Below, one piece after another: positions 47,747-57,038 of a stretch of 64,000 bases of DNA. The translations under genes were made by a program, and so were the position numbers. Source of the DNA: Chryseobacterium sp. StRB126 (GTDB lineage: Bacteria; Bacteroidota; Bacteroidia; Flavobacteriales; Weeksellaceae); contig NZ_AP014624.1 in assembly GCF_000829375.1 (NCBI RefSeq), positions 2,852,001 to 2,916,000 on the forward strand, read 5' to 3'. Positions within the stretch are counted from its first letter, which is position 1, and the number at the start of each line of letters is the position of its first letter. The notes beneath the pieces were generated by a model. It did no database searches. It was not told the DNA's origin and saw only the letters and a program-made list of their open reading frames with translations.

Positions 47747-47869
47747 GATTTCAGATACCAGATTTCAGATATCAGATGTTGGTACTGAAAATAACTTTGT
47801 TAGTTAAAACAAAATTAAAATTTGAAGTTAGCTTTTAGTCTGAGATCTGAAATCTGACTTCTAAGATCT
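47747..47869. repeat. Dispersed inverted repeat, GATTTCAGAT family
   Basis: The left arm 47747-47778 contains GATTTCAGAT twice. The right arm 47838-47869 carries the inverse ATCTGAAATCTGACTTC. The arms are ~32 bp with a ~59-bp loop and a few mismatches. It occupies nearly the whole purC-purF gap without breaking the pathway order. Confidence 0.7.
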
Positions 47870-47888
47870 ACAATTAGAAAAAATAGAA

Positions 47889-49388
47889 ATGAAAAGTTTA
47901 GACATTCATAAAAGTGAATATTTAAAACAGTTTGAAAACCAAGTCTACGGGAGAAATCTTTTCAGAACTCAGGAAGAGGAAAGGCTAGATGCTCCTAATG
48001 AAGAATGCGGAATCTTCGGACTCTATTCGGATGAAGATCTGGATACATTTTCTCTTTCACAATTTGGGCTTTTTGCGCTGCAACACAGAGGTCAGGAAGC
48101 TTGTGGTATCTCCGTTTTAAAAGACGGAAAAATTACCAACATGAAAGATGAAGGATTGGTTTTAGACGTTTATAAAGACATTCAGGAACCTGAAGCTTTT
48201 ATGGGAAATTCTGCAATTGGGCATACTCGTTATACCACTGCAGGAGATAAAAAGAAATATAACTTCCAGCCATTTTTCGCGAAAAACGAATATGACCAGA
48301 TTATACTTTCTATAGCGCACAACGGTAACCTTACCAATGCAAGAGAATTAAAAAATGAATTAGAAGCTGAAGGCGTAGTTTTCAGAGCAACTTCAGATTC
48401 TGAGGTGATCCTTAGATTAATTCAGAAAAACCTTGATTTAGGACTTCGTGGAGCCATTAAAGCTACTATGGAGAAAATTGAAGGGGCATATTCCGTAGTG
48501 GGAATGACAAGAAATAAGTTCTTTGCTTTCAGAGACTTCAATGGGATTCGTCCATTAGTTTTAGGAGCTATTAATGAAAATTCTTATGTAGTTGCCTCTG
48601 AATCTGTAGCATTAGATGCTGTAGGAGCTCAGTATGTACGTGATATTCTCCCTGGAGAGATCATTTACACCAATGAAAATGAGCCTGGAAAACTTCATTC
48701 TTATATGATGGATGAAGCTAAAGGAAAACAGAGAATCTGCTCTTTTGAATACATCTACTTTGCAAGACCTGATTCTACCTTAGAAAACATCAATGTGTAT
48801 GAGATCAGAGAGAAATCAGGGGAGAAGATCTGGGATCAGGCTCCTGTAGAGGCTGATTTGGTTATTGGTGTTCCGGATTCCGGAGTTCCTGCTGCCATTG
48901 GATTCTCAAAAGCTTCAGGAATACCGTTCCGTCCTGTTTTGATTAAAAACAGATATATTGGAAGAAGTTTCATTGTTCCAACACAGGAGATGAGAGAAAG
49001 GGTAGTGAACCTTAAGCTTAACCCGATTATTTCAGAAATGAAAGATAAGAGGGTAGTGATCATTGATGACTCTATCGTTCGTGGAACAACCTCTAAGAGA
49101 TTGGTTAAAATTCTTAAAGATGCTGGAGTAAAAGAAATTCACTTCAGAAGTGTTTCTCCTCCAATTATTGCTCCATGCTATCTGGGAATTGATACTCCGT
49201 CTAAAGATGATCTGATTTCGGCGAACATGACTACAGAAGAACTTAAAAATTACTTAGGAGTAGATTCCTTAGAGTTTTTAAGCATAGACAATCTGAAAGC
49301 AATTTTAGGATCTTCTAATCATTGCTTTGGATGCTTCACAGAAGAATATCCAGTAGGAAAAGGAGAAGAAGCAGTATTATTTAATTAA
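47889..49388 (+). CDS. purF: Amidophosphoribosyltransferase
   Basis: 499 aa. The N-terminal nucleophile amidotransferase starts at Cys40 (EECGIFGLY), so a 39-residue leader must be removed or bypassed; this is longer than the ~11-residue propeptide of the B. subtilis enzyme. GHTRYTTAG, HNGNL and the PRPP loop VVIIDDSIVRGTTSKRLV follow, plus Cys residues late in the chain (APCYLG, HCFGCFTEEYP) that may bind the Fe-S cluster of this class. It makes 5-phosphoribosylamine, the first committed step of purine synthesis. Confidence 0.97.
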   Translation: MKSLDIHKSEYLKQFENQVYGRNLFRTQEEERLDAPNEECGIFGLYSDEDLDTFSLSQFGLFALQHRGQEACGISVLKDGKITNMKDEGLVLDVYKDIQEPEAFMGNSAIGHTRYTTAGDKKKYNFQPFFAKNEYDQIILSIAHNGNLTNARELKNELEAEGVVFRATSDSEVILRLIQKNLDLGLRGAIKATMEKIEGAYSVVGMTRNKFFAFRDFNGIRPLVLGAINENSYVVASESVALDAVGAQYVRDILPGEIIYTNENEPGKLHSYMMDEAKGKQRICSFEYIYFARPDSTLENINVYEIREKSGEKIWDQAPVEADLVIGVPDSGVPAAIGFSKASGIPFRPVLIKNRYIGRSFIVPTQEMRERVVNLKLNPIISEMKDKRVVIIDDSIVRGTTSKRLVKILKDAGVKEIHFRSVSPPIIAPCYLGIDTPSKDDLISANMTTEELKNYLGVDSLEFLSIDNLKAILGSSNHCFGCFTEEYPVGKGEEAVLFN

Positions 49389-49410
49389 TATTTCTTACAT
49401 AAAAACAGAG

Positions 49411-49443
49411 AGAGTCAGGTATTTATAGCCTGACTCTTTTTTG
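49411..49443 (+). terminator. Terminator of purF
   Basis: Perfect nine-base stem AGAGTCAGG (49411-49419) / CCTGACTCT (49429-49437) followed by TTTTTGTT. Confidence 0.88.
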
Positions 49444-49584
49444 TTACAGTATGTCATTCTGTGTAATCTCAAAAACTTCTCCCTATTCATACCCAACTAC
49501 CATTAAATGTAGCATAACCTTAATATTCCGGTATTATACAGTACACACGTAAGCTTTAATTTTATCAGATTAAAATTCAGGAGT

Positions 49585-50532
49585 ATGAAGAACGTATTTT
49601 TATCAGGCATATTTCTTATTGCCTCACAATTATATTCAGCACAGTCTTTCGATAATCAGGCTCATCGTGGAGGGAAGTCTCTATATCCGGAGAATACAAT
49701 CCCGGCTATGAAAAATGCTTTAAAAATGAATGTCACGACCCTAGAAATGGATCTGGCCATCACAAAGGATAAAAAAGTAATTCTTTCTCATGATGCTTTT
49801 CTTTCACCAGAATTAATCACCAAGCCGGATGGAACTTATATTCCGAAAGACTCCGGTTTCTACTACAAAATATACGAAATGCCTTATGCTAAAATTCAGA
49901 CATTTGACGTAGGACAAAAGAAGCTCGACAATTACCCGGATCAAAAGAAAATGAAGGTGCAGAAACCTCTTTTTTCAGATATCATAGATACATGTGAATC
50001 TTATTCCCGTGAATTGAAAAGACCCTTACCTTATTATAATATAGAAACCAAAACTCGCCCATTCTCGGACAATATTTTTCATCCGGAGCCTAAAGAATTT
50101 GTAGACCTGATGATGAAGATTATTATGGAAAAAGGAATTCAGGATAGAGTTATTATTCAGTCCTTTGATCCCAGAACGCTTGAGATCATTCATAAAGAAT
50201 ACCCTAAAATAATGACAGCTTTACTTGTAGAAAAGGTTGACGATAAGAAATTAGCCCAACAACAGTATTATTTTAAAAATATTCCCTTAGAGAAATTTAA
50301 ACTATACCCCAACCATTTAAATGGAGTAGCAGGAGATATGAAATTTCTAAGCTTTACTCCAACCATTTATAGCCCGGACCATAGGTTAGTAACCCCGGAA
50401 CTCGTACAGGAATGTCATGCATTAGGAATGAAAGTAATCCCTTGGACCGTTAATACAAAAGAAAGATTACAGGAATTAAAAAACATGGGAATAGACGGGG
50501 TGATTAGCGATGATCCCAGAATATTTCAATAA
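49585..50532 (+). CDS. Secreted glycerophosphodiester phosphodiesterase
   Basis: 315 aa with a signal peptide ending LYSAQ (residue 20). The GDPD core is clear: QAHRGGKSLYPENT (catalytic His), LEMDLAITKDKKVILSHD with the metal Glu-x-Asp and second His, a late NIETKTRP, and the closing MKVIPWTVN...GVISDDP. It releases glycerol-3-phosphate from deacylated phospholipids in the periplasm, a phosphate or carbon scavenging role. Confidence 0.93.
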   Translation: MKNVFLSGIFLIASQLYSAQSFDNQAHRGGKSLYPENTIPAMKNALKMNVTTLEMDLAITKDKKVILSHDAFLSPELITKPDGTYIPKDSGFYYKIYEMPYAKIQTFDVGQKKLDNYPDQKKMKVQKPLFSDIIDTCESYSRELKRPLPYYNIETKTRPFSDNIFHPEPKEFVDLMMKIIMEKGIQDRVIIQSFDPRTLEIIHKEYPKIMTALLVEKVDDKKLAQQQYYFKNIPLEKFKLYPNHLNGVAGDMKFLSFTPTIYSPDHRLVTPELVQECHALGMKVIPWTVNTKERLQELKNMGIDGVISDDPRIFQ

Positions 50533-50552
50533 TTGGTTCTTTGCTAAAATAT

Positions 50553-50583
50553 AAATAGCCGGAAGAAATTCTTCCGGCTATTT
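50553..50583. terminator. Strong bidirectional terminator
   Basis: Perfect 13-base stem AAATAGCCGGAAG (50553-50565) / CTTCCGGCTATTT (50571-50583). It separates the convergent glycerophosphodiesterase and first barrel gene. Confidence 0.9.
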
Positions 50584-50634
50584 TATGCGATGCAGAAATC
50601 TGCATCTGGAGTTAAAAAATTGGTTTATTATTGA

Positions 50635-51336
50635 TTAGAACTTGTAGTTCAGACCTAATTGGAAAACTCTGTTGTTATTTTCAGCAGCTGGTCTGCTTTT
50701 CTCAATCTTTGTCAAGCTGTTCGTATATCTTGCACTGATTCCGATATTGTTGGTAATATCATATCCTAAACCTAGACCTAGACCAAAGTTGAATCTGTTG
50801 ATAGCATCTTTATTAAGGTCATCAGATTGAGAGCTGCTTGTTGTTGTAGTTATTCCTCCTGTGGTACTTGCTACAGTAGCTTCCCCTTTAGTTTTTCCGT
50901 TGATAAAATAACTGAATTCAGGACCTGCTTCAATATAGAATTTGTCCGTAGGTCGCATCTGAACCATTAAAGGAACTGAAATATAGTTCATTGTTACTTT
51001 ACTTTCTCCTTTAGTTTTTACAGTAGTTGCTCCTGTAGTAGTTTCTGTTGAATAGGCTACATCTCTTGCTCCCATTTGGTTATATAGAACCTCCGGTTGA
51101 AAGCTGAATTGTTTAGAGATAGGAATGTTTACAAAAGCTCCGGCATGGAAACCTAATTTTTGGCTGTTCATTCCGAATTTTTGCTCGCTGAAATACGCTG
51201 AGTTTCCTCCGGCTTTAATACCGAATCTTACTGGTTGAACGTCTTTTTTAAGAGGTGATGTATTTACAGTTGTTGATTCCTGAGCAAAGGCTAATGTACC
51301 GGCAGTTAATGCCAGACCTAAAAATAACTTCTTCAT
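50635..51336 (-). CDS. Outer-membrane beta-barrel protein (PorT-like), copy 1
   Basis: 233 aa. The signal peptide ends AFAQ (residue 19). It then has FGIKAGGNSAYF, FSFQPEVLYNQMG, ISVPLMVQMRP, FYIEAGPEFSYF, FNFGLGLGLGYDI and a terminal aromatic strand ending LNYKF. These are the alternating strands and C-terminal Phe of an eight-stranded outer-membrane barrel (OMP_b-brl_2). It has a periplasm-exposed Thr-rich loop (ASTTGGITTTTSSS). Role unknown; perhaps a structural or ligand-binding surface protein. First of four tandem paralogs. Confidence 0.9.
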   Translation of the reverse strand: MKKLFLGLALTAGTLAFAQESTTVNTSPLKKDVQPVRFGIKAGGNSAYFSEQKFGMNSQKLGFHAGAFVNIPISKQFSFQPEVLYNQMGARDVAYSTETTTGATTVKTKGESKVTMNYISVPLMVQMRPTDKFYIEAGPEFSYFINGKTKGEATVASTTGGITTTTSSSQSDDLNKDAINRFNFGLGLGLGYDITNNIGISARYTNSLTKIEKSRPAAENNNRVFQLGLNYKF

Positions 51337-51408
51337 AATTTTTATTTTTTAATTTTTACTACTTGATGGTCTTTCAACCATTCGCGGTTTATTTTGCAAA
51401 ATGCTTGC

Positions 51409-51416
51409 CAAACTTA
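51409..51416 (-). promoter_or_regulatory. Candidate -7 box of barrel copy 1
   Basis: On the minus strand TAAGTTTG matches TAnnTTTG and is followed by GCAAG. It lies 73 bp above the start codon. TTTGGCAA/TTTGGCAC words recur upstream of the other barrel genes. Confidence 0.4.
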
Positions 51417-51669
51417 AAAAACATAGATATACAGCTGTTTTTGAGAGGTTTTGCAATTAAAAAAAAGAAGTATTATCTTTTGTTTATATAAAATATTTCA
51501 ATACATATGGAATATTTGTGATAAATTTTATGTTAAATTTATCCTATATGGAAATATATCTTAATTGGTAAATAATTATATTTTCTAATGATAAAAAAAT
51601 AGTCTGTCTCCAAAAAACAAAAAGCCAGGCATTAAAAATACCTGGCCTACATCGAAAAATAATAAATAT

Positions 51670-52371
51670 CTATTTGAATTTATATGCTACACCCACCTGA
51701 AAGGCATTGTTTCTCATTTTATAATCAGTTTCTTTCATAATATTCGAAATTCCTGCTGTAAATCTTGCTGTTACTCCAAAGTTTTGAGTGAAGTAATATC
51801 CTGCACCAATGCCAATACCAAAATTGAATCTTCTGTAAAGATCCATTGGTAAGTCTTCAGAATAGCTTTCTTTAGAAATAGTGGTAGAATTTCCTTTTAT
51901 TGTGGTCCTTGTATCATCCCCTTTTATTTTGCCTCCTAATAGATATCCAAATTCAGGACCTGCTTCTACATAAAGCTGGGGAAGGATATTGTACTGAACC
52001 ATAACCGGAAGGGTAAGGTAATTTAAATTTGCCTTATATTCAAAATTACTTTTAAAGCCGTAATTAGAACTATAATAGCTATATGTTTCTTCAACTTTTG
52101 AACCTAGTTGGCTAAAAAGAAGTTCGGGCTGAATGCTGAATTTTTCTGCCACCGGGATGTTAACAAAAACCCCTGCTTGAAAACCGACTTTTAGCTTATC
52201 CTCATCGTTATGATCCCCAGACTCATAATACCTATCATCACTACGGGAAATTGTAGAAGCATTAAGTCCTGCTTTAACTCCGAAAGTAATAGGTGAAGAT
52301 GACTTAGTTTTTTCCTGCGCATTAATGAAAAGGCTTCCTGCAAAAGCCACTCCTATGAATAATTTTTTCAT
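51670..52371 (-). CDS. Outer-membrane beta-barrel protein (PorT-like), copy 2
   Basis: 233 aa. The signal peptide ends FINAQ. The family strands are intact: FGVKAGLNASTI, FSIQPELLFSQLG, LTLPVMVQYNILP, LYVEAGPEFGYLLGG, FNFGIGIGAGYYF and a terminal VGVAYKFK. It differs from the others by a longer acidic loop (SRSDDRYYESGDHNDEDK) near residue 45. A terminator (GCCAGGCAT/ATACCTGGC, 51632-51654) follows on the minus strand. Confidence 0.9.
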   Translation of the reverse strand: MKKLFIGVAFAGSLFINAQEKTKSSSPITFGVKAGLNASTISRSDDRYYESGDHNDEDKLKVGFQAGVFVNIPVAEKFSIQPELLFSQLGSKVEETYSYYSSNYGFKSNFEYKANLNYLTLPVMVQYNILPQLYVEAGPEFGYLLGGKIKGDDTRTTIKGNSTTISKESYSEDLPMDLYRRFNFGIGIGAGYYFTQNFGVTARFTAGISNIMKETDYKMRNNAFQVGVAYKFK

Positions 52372-52774
52372 GATTATTAATTTAAATTTTCATTTCACAC
52401 TGCATCAAAATTCCCGCCAAAGAGATAAAATTGATAAAAGTCATATAAAAGCGAAAAAGTCAGATTTAACAAGTAAACCTGGCTTTTTCTATTGAAATCA
52501 AAATGTATTCTATTTAGTATGGAAATATAGTTTGTATTTCCGTTATCTATTTCTCTGTTTTAAACCAATATGTACTATCATTTTTAAATTACCCTTTCAT
52601 CCTGAAAGCATAAAGTAAAAATTGTATCTTAAAGATCCTCTTAAAACTGATATAATTAATACTCTATACACAAATTTCTTGCCAAAAAAATTAAATAAAG
52701 ATTTAGATATAAAAAAACCGGATTACATAAATAATCCGGTTATAAAAGTTTGTTATTAAAGCTAAGTGTTAGGC
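52372..52774. other. Gap between barrel genes 2 and 3
   Basis: 403 bp, AT-rich, no open frame seen. It holds the copy-3 terminator at its right end and a possible promoter near 52412-52427 (minus-strand TTTGGC). A GGAAATA/TATTTCC inverted pair lies near 52520-52540. Confidence 0.4.
52716..52741 (-). terminator. Terminator of barrel copy 3
   Basis: Perfect 10-base stem AACCGGATTA (52716-52725) / TAATCCGGTT (52732-52741); on the minus strand it is followed by TTTTT. Confidence 0.85.
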
Positions 52775-53374
52775 TTAGAATTTATAAGCTAAACCAACTT
52801 GGAAAGCTCCATTCTTGTTAGAGTCTGAACCGCTAACTTTGTCTTTATTGATATCTGTCAATCCTGCTACATATCTTACATTAACACCAATGTTCTGAGT
52901 GAAGTAATAACCAGCACCAAGACCTAGTCCGAAGTCAAAAGTTTTCAATCCGTCTTTGATATCTACAGAGTTAGAATTATATTTAGCTTTTGCACTTATT
53001 AAGAAACCGAATTGAGGTCCTGCTTCTAAATATAGGTTAGGAAGTGCATTGTACTGGAACATTACAGGTACTGCGATATAATCTAAATTAGCTTTAAGAT
53101 CACTATTTCCTTTATATTTTGCTCCCATACCACTGTATAATACTTCCGGCTGAACAGAGAAATCCTGAGCTACTGGAATGTTAGCAAATACTCCACCATA
53201 GAAACCAGCTTTTGACTTTGAGTCACTATCAGTAAAGCTAGAAACATTAAGACCTGCTTTCAATCCAAATCTCACTGGAGAAGATGAAGCTGTATTAGCT
53301 GTATTATTAGAAGTTTTTTGTGCAAAAGAGAAAGTTCCTGCTACTAATGCAAGACCAAAAAGAATCTTTTTCAT
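52775..53374 (-). CDS. Outer-membrane beta-barrel protein (PorT-like), copy 3
   Basis: 199 aa, the shortest paralog. The signal peptide ends FSFAQ. The strands are FGLKAGLNVSSF, FSVQPEVLYSGMG, IAVPVMFQYNALP, LYLEAGPQFGFL, FDFGLGLGAGYYF and VGLAYKF. Compared with copies 1 and 2, the loops after strands 2 and 4 are trimmed, so the barrel core is kept but the surface loops are small. Confidence 0.9.
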   Translation of the reverse strand: MKKILFGLALVAGTFSFAQKTSNNTANTASSSPVRFGLKAGLNVSSFTDSDSKSKAGFYGGVFANIPVAQDFSVQPEVLYSGMGAKYKGNSDLKANLDYIAVPVMFQYNALPNLYLEAGPQFGFLISAKAKYNSNSVDIKDGLKTFDFGLGLGAGYYFTQNIGVNVRYVAGLTDINKDKVSGSDSNKNGAFQVGLAYKF

Positions 53375-53622
53375 AAGTTTTTATTTAATAGTTTTTAAGT
53401 TTTGTTTAACAATTTCTTTATAATCAAATTGTGTGCCAAAAAAACGAAATGGTATTATTTATCTTTGTAATAGGGTATTAAAGATATAACTTTACATTTA
53501 TTCTATAGAAAAATAACTATATTTCATTAACATAATTTAAGAATTATAATAAAAAAGACCAGATTAAAATTTAACCTGATCTTTTATTGAATATAAAAAT
53601 TTGTTACTGAATGTTAAGAAGC

Positions 53623-54255
53623 TTAATTGAATTTATAAGCTAATCCTACCTGGAATACGTTGTTTCTAATGGCATCAGATCCGCTAGGTCTGTCTTTTGC
53701 AATATCCGTTAAACCGGCAACATATCTCGCTGTAATCCCAAAGTTTGGAGTGAAGTAGTATCCTGCTCCTAAACCAACACCAAAGTTAAATGTATTCAGG
53801 TTATCTTTATAGTTGTCTGTTGTAGAAGACTGACCTGTAGATTCATTTTTCACTTTGTTCTTAGCACTTACCATGAATCCGAACTCAGGTCCAGCTTCTA
53901 AATAAAGGTTAGGAAGTGCATTGTACTGGAACATTACCGGTACTGTAATATAATCTAACTTAGTAGAATTCGAGATGGTTGTACTGTTGTTTAACTTATA
54001 ATCAGACTTCTCTCCATACTGAGAGTACAATACTTCTGGCTGAATGCTGAATGAAGAGGCTACCGGGATGTTGGCAAATACACCAGCATTGAATCCGATT
54101 TTAGATTTCTGATCATCCAGACTGTTATTTTTTGAAAGTGAAGAAACGTTCATTCCTCCTTTTACCCCAAATGATACAGGGCTAGAAGAAGTTTTTTGTT
54201 GAGCGAACGCTAATGTTCCTGCAGTTACTGCTAATCCTAAAATTAACTTTTTCAT
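53623..54255 (-). CDS. Outer-membrane beta-barrel protein (PorT-like), copy 4
   Basis: 210 aa. The signal peptide ends AFAQQ. It is most like copy 3: VGLAYKFN end, ITVPVMFQYNALPNLYLEAGPEFGF core and GITARYVAGLTDI strand. Loop differences (KNKVKNESTGQSSTTDNYK) are mostly in surface-exposed parts. It lies farthest upstream of the four; an imperfect hairpin at ~53552-53584 may terminate it. Confidence 0.9.
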   Translation of the reverse strand: MKKLILGLAVTAGTLAFAQQKTSSSPVSFGVKGGMNVSSLSKNNSLDDQKSKIGFNAGVFANIPVASSFSIQPEVLYSQYGEKSDYKLNNSTTISNSTKLDYITVPVMFQYNALPNLYLEAGPEFGFMVSAKNKVKNESTGQSSTTDNYKDNLNTFNFGVGLGAGYYFTPNFGITARYVAGLTDIAKDRPSGSDAIRNNVFQVGLAYKFN

Positions 54256-54383
54256 AACTTTAAATTTTTAATTTTTACTCTTTCTTAATTTTAAATTTTA
54301 CTACTTGTTCACATTTCTGTTGAACGCTGAAGATCTTTCAAATTGCTTGCCAAAAAATAATTTTCAGGATGAAATCAATAACA

Positions 54384-54412
54384 AAACCACCTGAAAAGCA
54401 AGTGGTTTTATT
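54384..54412 (-). terminator. Terminator of aroB
   Basis: Stem AAACCAC-CTG / CAA-GTGGTTT with one internal mismatch, A-rich on the minus-strand exit side. It lies downstream of aroB and before the barrel array. Confidence 0.6.
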
Positions 54413-54531
54413 TTTATTATATTGATTTACAGTTGATTAATAAACTAATTAAACATTTGTTTAGAAATGATCTAAATTGACAATTTTGTCAAAATAATCA
54501 TTTGAAAAATAGAATAATTCACTAAAATTGG

Positions 54532-55578
54532 TTACGCATCATTCAATTTTCTGTAAAAAGATAATGATTCAATGATATTTTTTTGGCTGCATTGATAATC
54601 ATAATTACATTCACCAATACCGGTAAGCAAAGAGAAGTTAATTTTACTGTCCACATTCTTTTTATCATTTAAAAGCAATGCTGTAATATCTTCATCTTTA
54701 AAATCACTGATATCTAAATAAGGATAATACCTCTGGATGTTTTCAATGATTGTTTTTGAATCTTCCTCTGAAATAAGGTTTTCAAGATATGCCAGATGGG
54801 CTTCACAGATCATTCCCATGGCAACAGCTTCACCATGAAGAATAGGGTTTTCCTGCTGTAAACACAAACTTTCCACTGCATGGCCTATTGTATGTCCGAA
54901 ATTCAGGGTTTTTCTGATATTGCTTTCATGGAAGTCCTTTTCTACAACGTCCTGTTTAATATCCATAGAATTCTGGATGTAGGGGGTTACAGCTTCCACA
55001 TCAAGCTTATGAAGCTGAATCAGCTGATTCCAGTGAGCTTTATCTGCAATAAGGCCGTGTTTCAGCATTTCAGCAAATCCACTTCTTAATTCTTTAAAAG
55101 GGAGTGTTTCTAAAAATTTAGGATAAATAAAAATCTGTTCCGGGAAAGCGAATGTTCCCACCATATTTTTATAATGCATCAGATCAATTCCTGTTTTCCC
55201 GCCAATAGAGGCATCACACATAGATAAAAGGGTAGTAGGAATATTAATGAACTTAATTCCTCTTTTATAGGTAGAGGCTACAAAACCACCCATATCTGTA
55301 ATGACACCGCCCCCCAGGTTAATAACCAATGCTTTTCTGTCTGCCTGCATTTCTGTAAGAATTTCCCAAAGCTGATTGGCTGTCTGGATATTCTTCATTT
55401 CTTCTCCAGCTTCGATCTCCAGGATTTCAAACCCAAGATCTGTTTCCATATTGCCTAAAAGAACAGGAAGGCAGTATTCATGAGTATTTTCATCCACCAA
55501 AATAAAAATTTTACTGAATGTATTCTCGTGAAGAAAGGTATTGAGCTGAGAAAAATTATCGTTTAATATTGTTATCAT
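54532..55578 (-). CDS. aroB: 3-dehydroquinate synthase
   Basis: 348 aa, normal length. The NAD site GGGVITDMGGFVAS, the segment NIPTTLLSMCDASIGGKTGID and the metal ligands in HGLIADKAHW, LNFGHTIGHAVE and HGEAVAMGM are all present. It makes dehydroquinate from DAHP in the shikimate pathway. It is divergent from a pseudouridine synthase gene with 101 bp between starts. Confidence 0.97.
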   Translation of the reverse strand: MITILNDNFSQLNTFLHENTFSKIFILVDENTHEYCLPVLLGNMETDLGFEILEIEAGEEMKNIQTANQLWEILTEMQADRKALVINLGGGVITDMGGFVASTYKRGIKFINIPTTLLSMCDASIGGKTGIDLMHYKNMVGTFAFPEQIFIYPKFLETLPFKELRSGFAEMLKHGLIADKAHWNQLIQLHKLDVEAVTPYIQNSMDIKQDVVEKDFHESNIRKTLNFGHTIGHAVESLCLQQENPILHGEAVAMGMICEAHLAYLENLISEEDSKTIIENIQRYYPYLDISDFKDEDITALLLNDKKNVDSKINFSLLTGIGECNYDYQCSQKNIIESLSFYRKLNDA

Positions 55579-55657
55579 TTTCGAAAATATGTAAGGTTAA
55601 AATGTAAACTATACTGCAAAGTTATGATTCTAAATTTTTAACTCGTAACTAAATTAC

Positions 55658-55665
55658 TATCTTTG
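55658..55665 (+). promoter_or_regulatory. Candidate -7 box of the pseudouridine synthase gene
   Basis: TATCTTTG matches TAnnTTTG and is followed by CAG, 15 bp before the ATG at 55680, which would give a very short 5' leader. Confidence 0.5.
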
Positions 55666-55679
55666 CAGAAATTTTTAGA

Positions 55680-56861
55680 ATGAGCAGAGATAATAATAAT
55701 TCAGACAGACCAAAGAGACCAAGAATTTCAACCAAGAAAAGTTCTGATGATTCTCGTGCTTCCAGATCTGGAAATTCTTCAGGATCAAAACCTTTTAAAA
55801 AACCTTTTTCTAAAGATGGTGGAAGAAAAGGTCCCGAGCATTCAGGCTCCAACTCAAGATTTGAAAAGAAACCCTTCAAGAAAAATACCGGGAGCTTCAA
55901 TAGCTCTAGTGATGATTCTGAACCAAAATCTGAAAGTAGGGCCTATATCACGAATAAAAGCGAAAGCTACGAAAAGAAATCTTTTGGAAAACCTAAGAGA
56001 GGTGGAAAAAGCTTCGATGCCAGAGATAAATACGAAAGAGGTAGCTTAAAATATGGTAGGAGACCATCTAATGGAGATGATAGAAGTGAGGATAAGACAA
56101 GATCTTTTGTACAAAAGAGAAGATTGAATAAAATCGAAAAAGATGTTCATAAAGACAGCATTCGTCTTAATAAGTATATTGCTAATTCCGGAATCTGCAG
56201 CAGGAGAGAGGCTGATGAGCTTATCACACAAGGGCTTGTAGAGGTAAACGGAAAGGTAGTCAATGAAATGGGATATCAGGTACAGAAAACTGACAGAGTT
56301 GTTTTTGACGGACAAAGTATTACACCGGAAAAACCAGTTTATGTTCTTCTTAACAAACCAAAAGGGTATATTTCTACTACCAAGGATGACAAAGCAAGAA
56401 AAACAGTAATGGATCTTGTTGCAAATGCTTCTCCTTACAGATTGTTCCCAGTAGGAAGACTAGACCGTTCTACGACAGGGGTTATCTTATTGACTAATGA
56501 CGGGCACATGACTAAAAAACTGACGCATCCATCTTTTGATGCTAAGAAGATTTATCATGTAACCTTGGATAAGAAGCTGACTGCTGAAGATTTACGTCTT
56601 ATTGCAGAAGGAATCCGCCTTGATGAAGGGGTAGCAGTAGTTGACCAAATTTCATACATTGAAGGTAAGCCTAAAAATGAGATCGGAATTGAAATCCACA
56701 TCGGATGGAACCGTGTTATCAGAAGAATTTTCCAAAGATTAGGATACGAGGTAGAAACTTTAGACAGAGTAATGTTTGCCGGATTAACGAAGAAAAACAT
56801 CAAGAGAGGACACTGGAGAATCCTTACAGAACTGGAAGTAAATAACCTTAAAATGCTTTAA
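55680..56861 (+). CDS. RluB/RsuA-type pseudouridine synthase with long disordered N-terminus
   Basis: 393 aa. Residues ~1-150 are Lys/Arg/Ser/Gly-rich and low-complexity, probably an RNA-binding tail. An S4 domain follows (IRLNKYIANSGICSRREADELI). The catalytic domain has the signature GRLDRSTTGVILLTNDG with catalytic Asp, and HIGWNRVIRRIFQRLGYEVE near the end. It isomerises a uridine in 16S or 23S rRNA. The long basic N-terminal extension is typical of Bacteroidota members. Confidence 0.92.
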   Translation: MSRDNNNSDRPKRPRISTKKSSDDSRASRSGNSSGSKPFKKPFSKDGGRKGPEHSGSNSRFEKKPFKKNTGSFNSSSDDSEPKSESRAYITNKSESYEKKSFGKPKRGGKSFDARDKYERGSLKYGRRPSNGDDRSEDKTRSFVQKRRLNKIEKDVHKDSIRLNKYIANSGICSRREADELITQGLVEVNGKVVNEMGYQVQKTDRVVFDGQSITPEKPVYVLLNKPKGYISTTKDDKARKTVMDLVANASPYRLFPVGRLDRSTTGVILLTNDGHMTKKLTHPSFDAKKIYHVTLDKKLTAEDLRLIAEGIRLDEGVAVVDQISYIEGKPKNEIGIEIHIGWNRVIRRIFQRLGYEVETLDRVMFAGLTKKNIKRGHWRILTELEVNNLKML

Positions 56862-56888
56862 AATAGATCATTTTAAGATAAAAAAATA

Positions 56889-56920
56889 AAGGCGCAGAAA
56901 TCAGTTTCTGCGCCTTTTTA
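56889..56920 (+). terminator. Terminator of the pseudouridine synthase gene
   Basis: Perfect 10-base stem GGCGCAGAAA (56891-56900) / TTTCTGCGCC (56905-56914) with T-run TTTTTA. Confidence 0.9.
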
Positions 56921-56975
56921 TATTGTTAATTGATGTGAATAGTATGTCATTCATCAATAATAATATATTCATATC

Positions 56976-57012
56976 AAAAAAAACAGCATCCGTTACTGGT
57001 GCTGTTTTTTTT
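56976..57012 (-). terminator. Terminator of the nicotinamidase gene
   Basis: AAAAAACAGCA pairs with TGCTGTTTTTT around a short loop; on the minus strand a T-run follows. It lies 27 bp past the nicotinamidase stop. Confidence 0.8.
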
Positions 57013-57038
57013 ATTTATTCAGGTACGCAATTAATATC

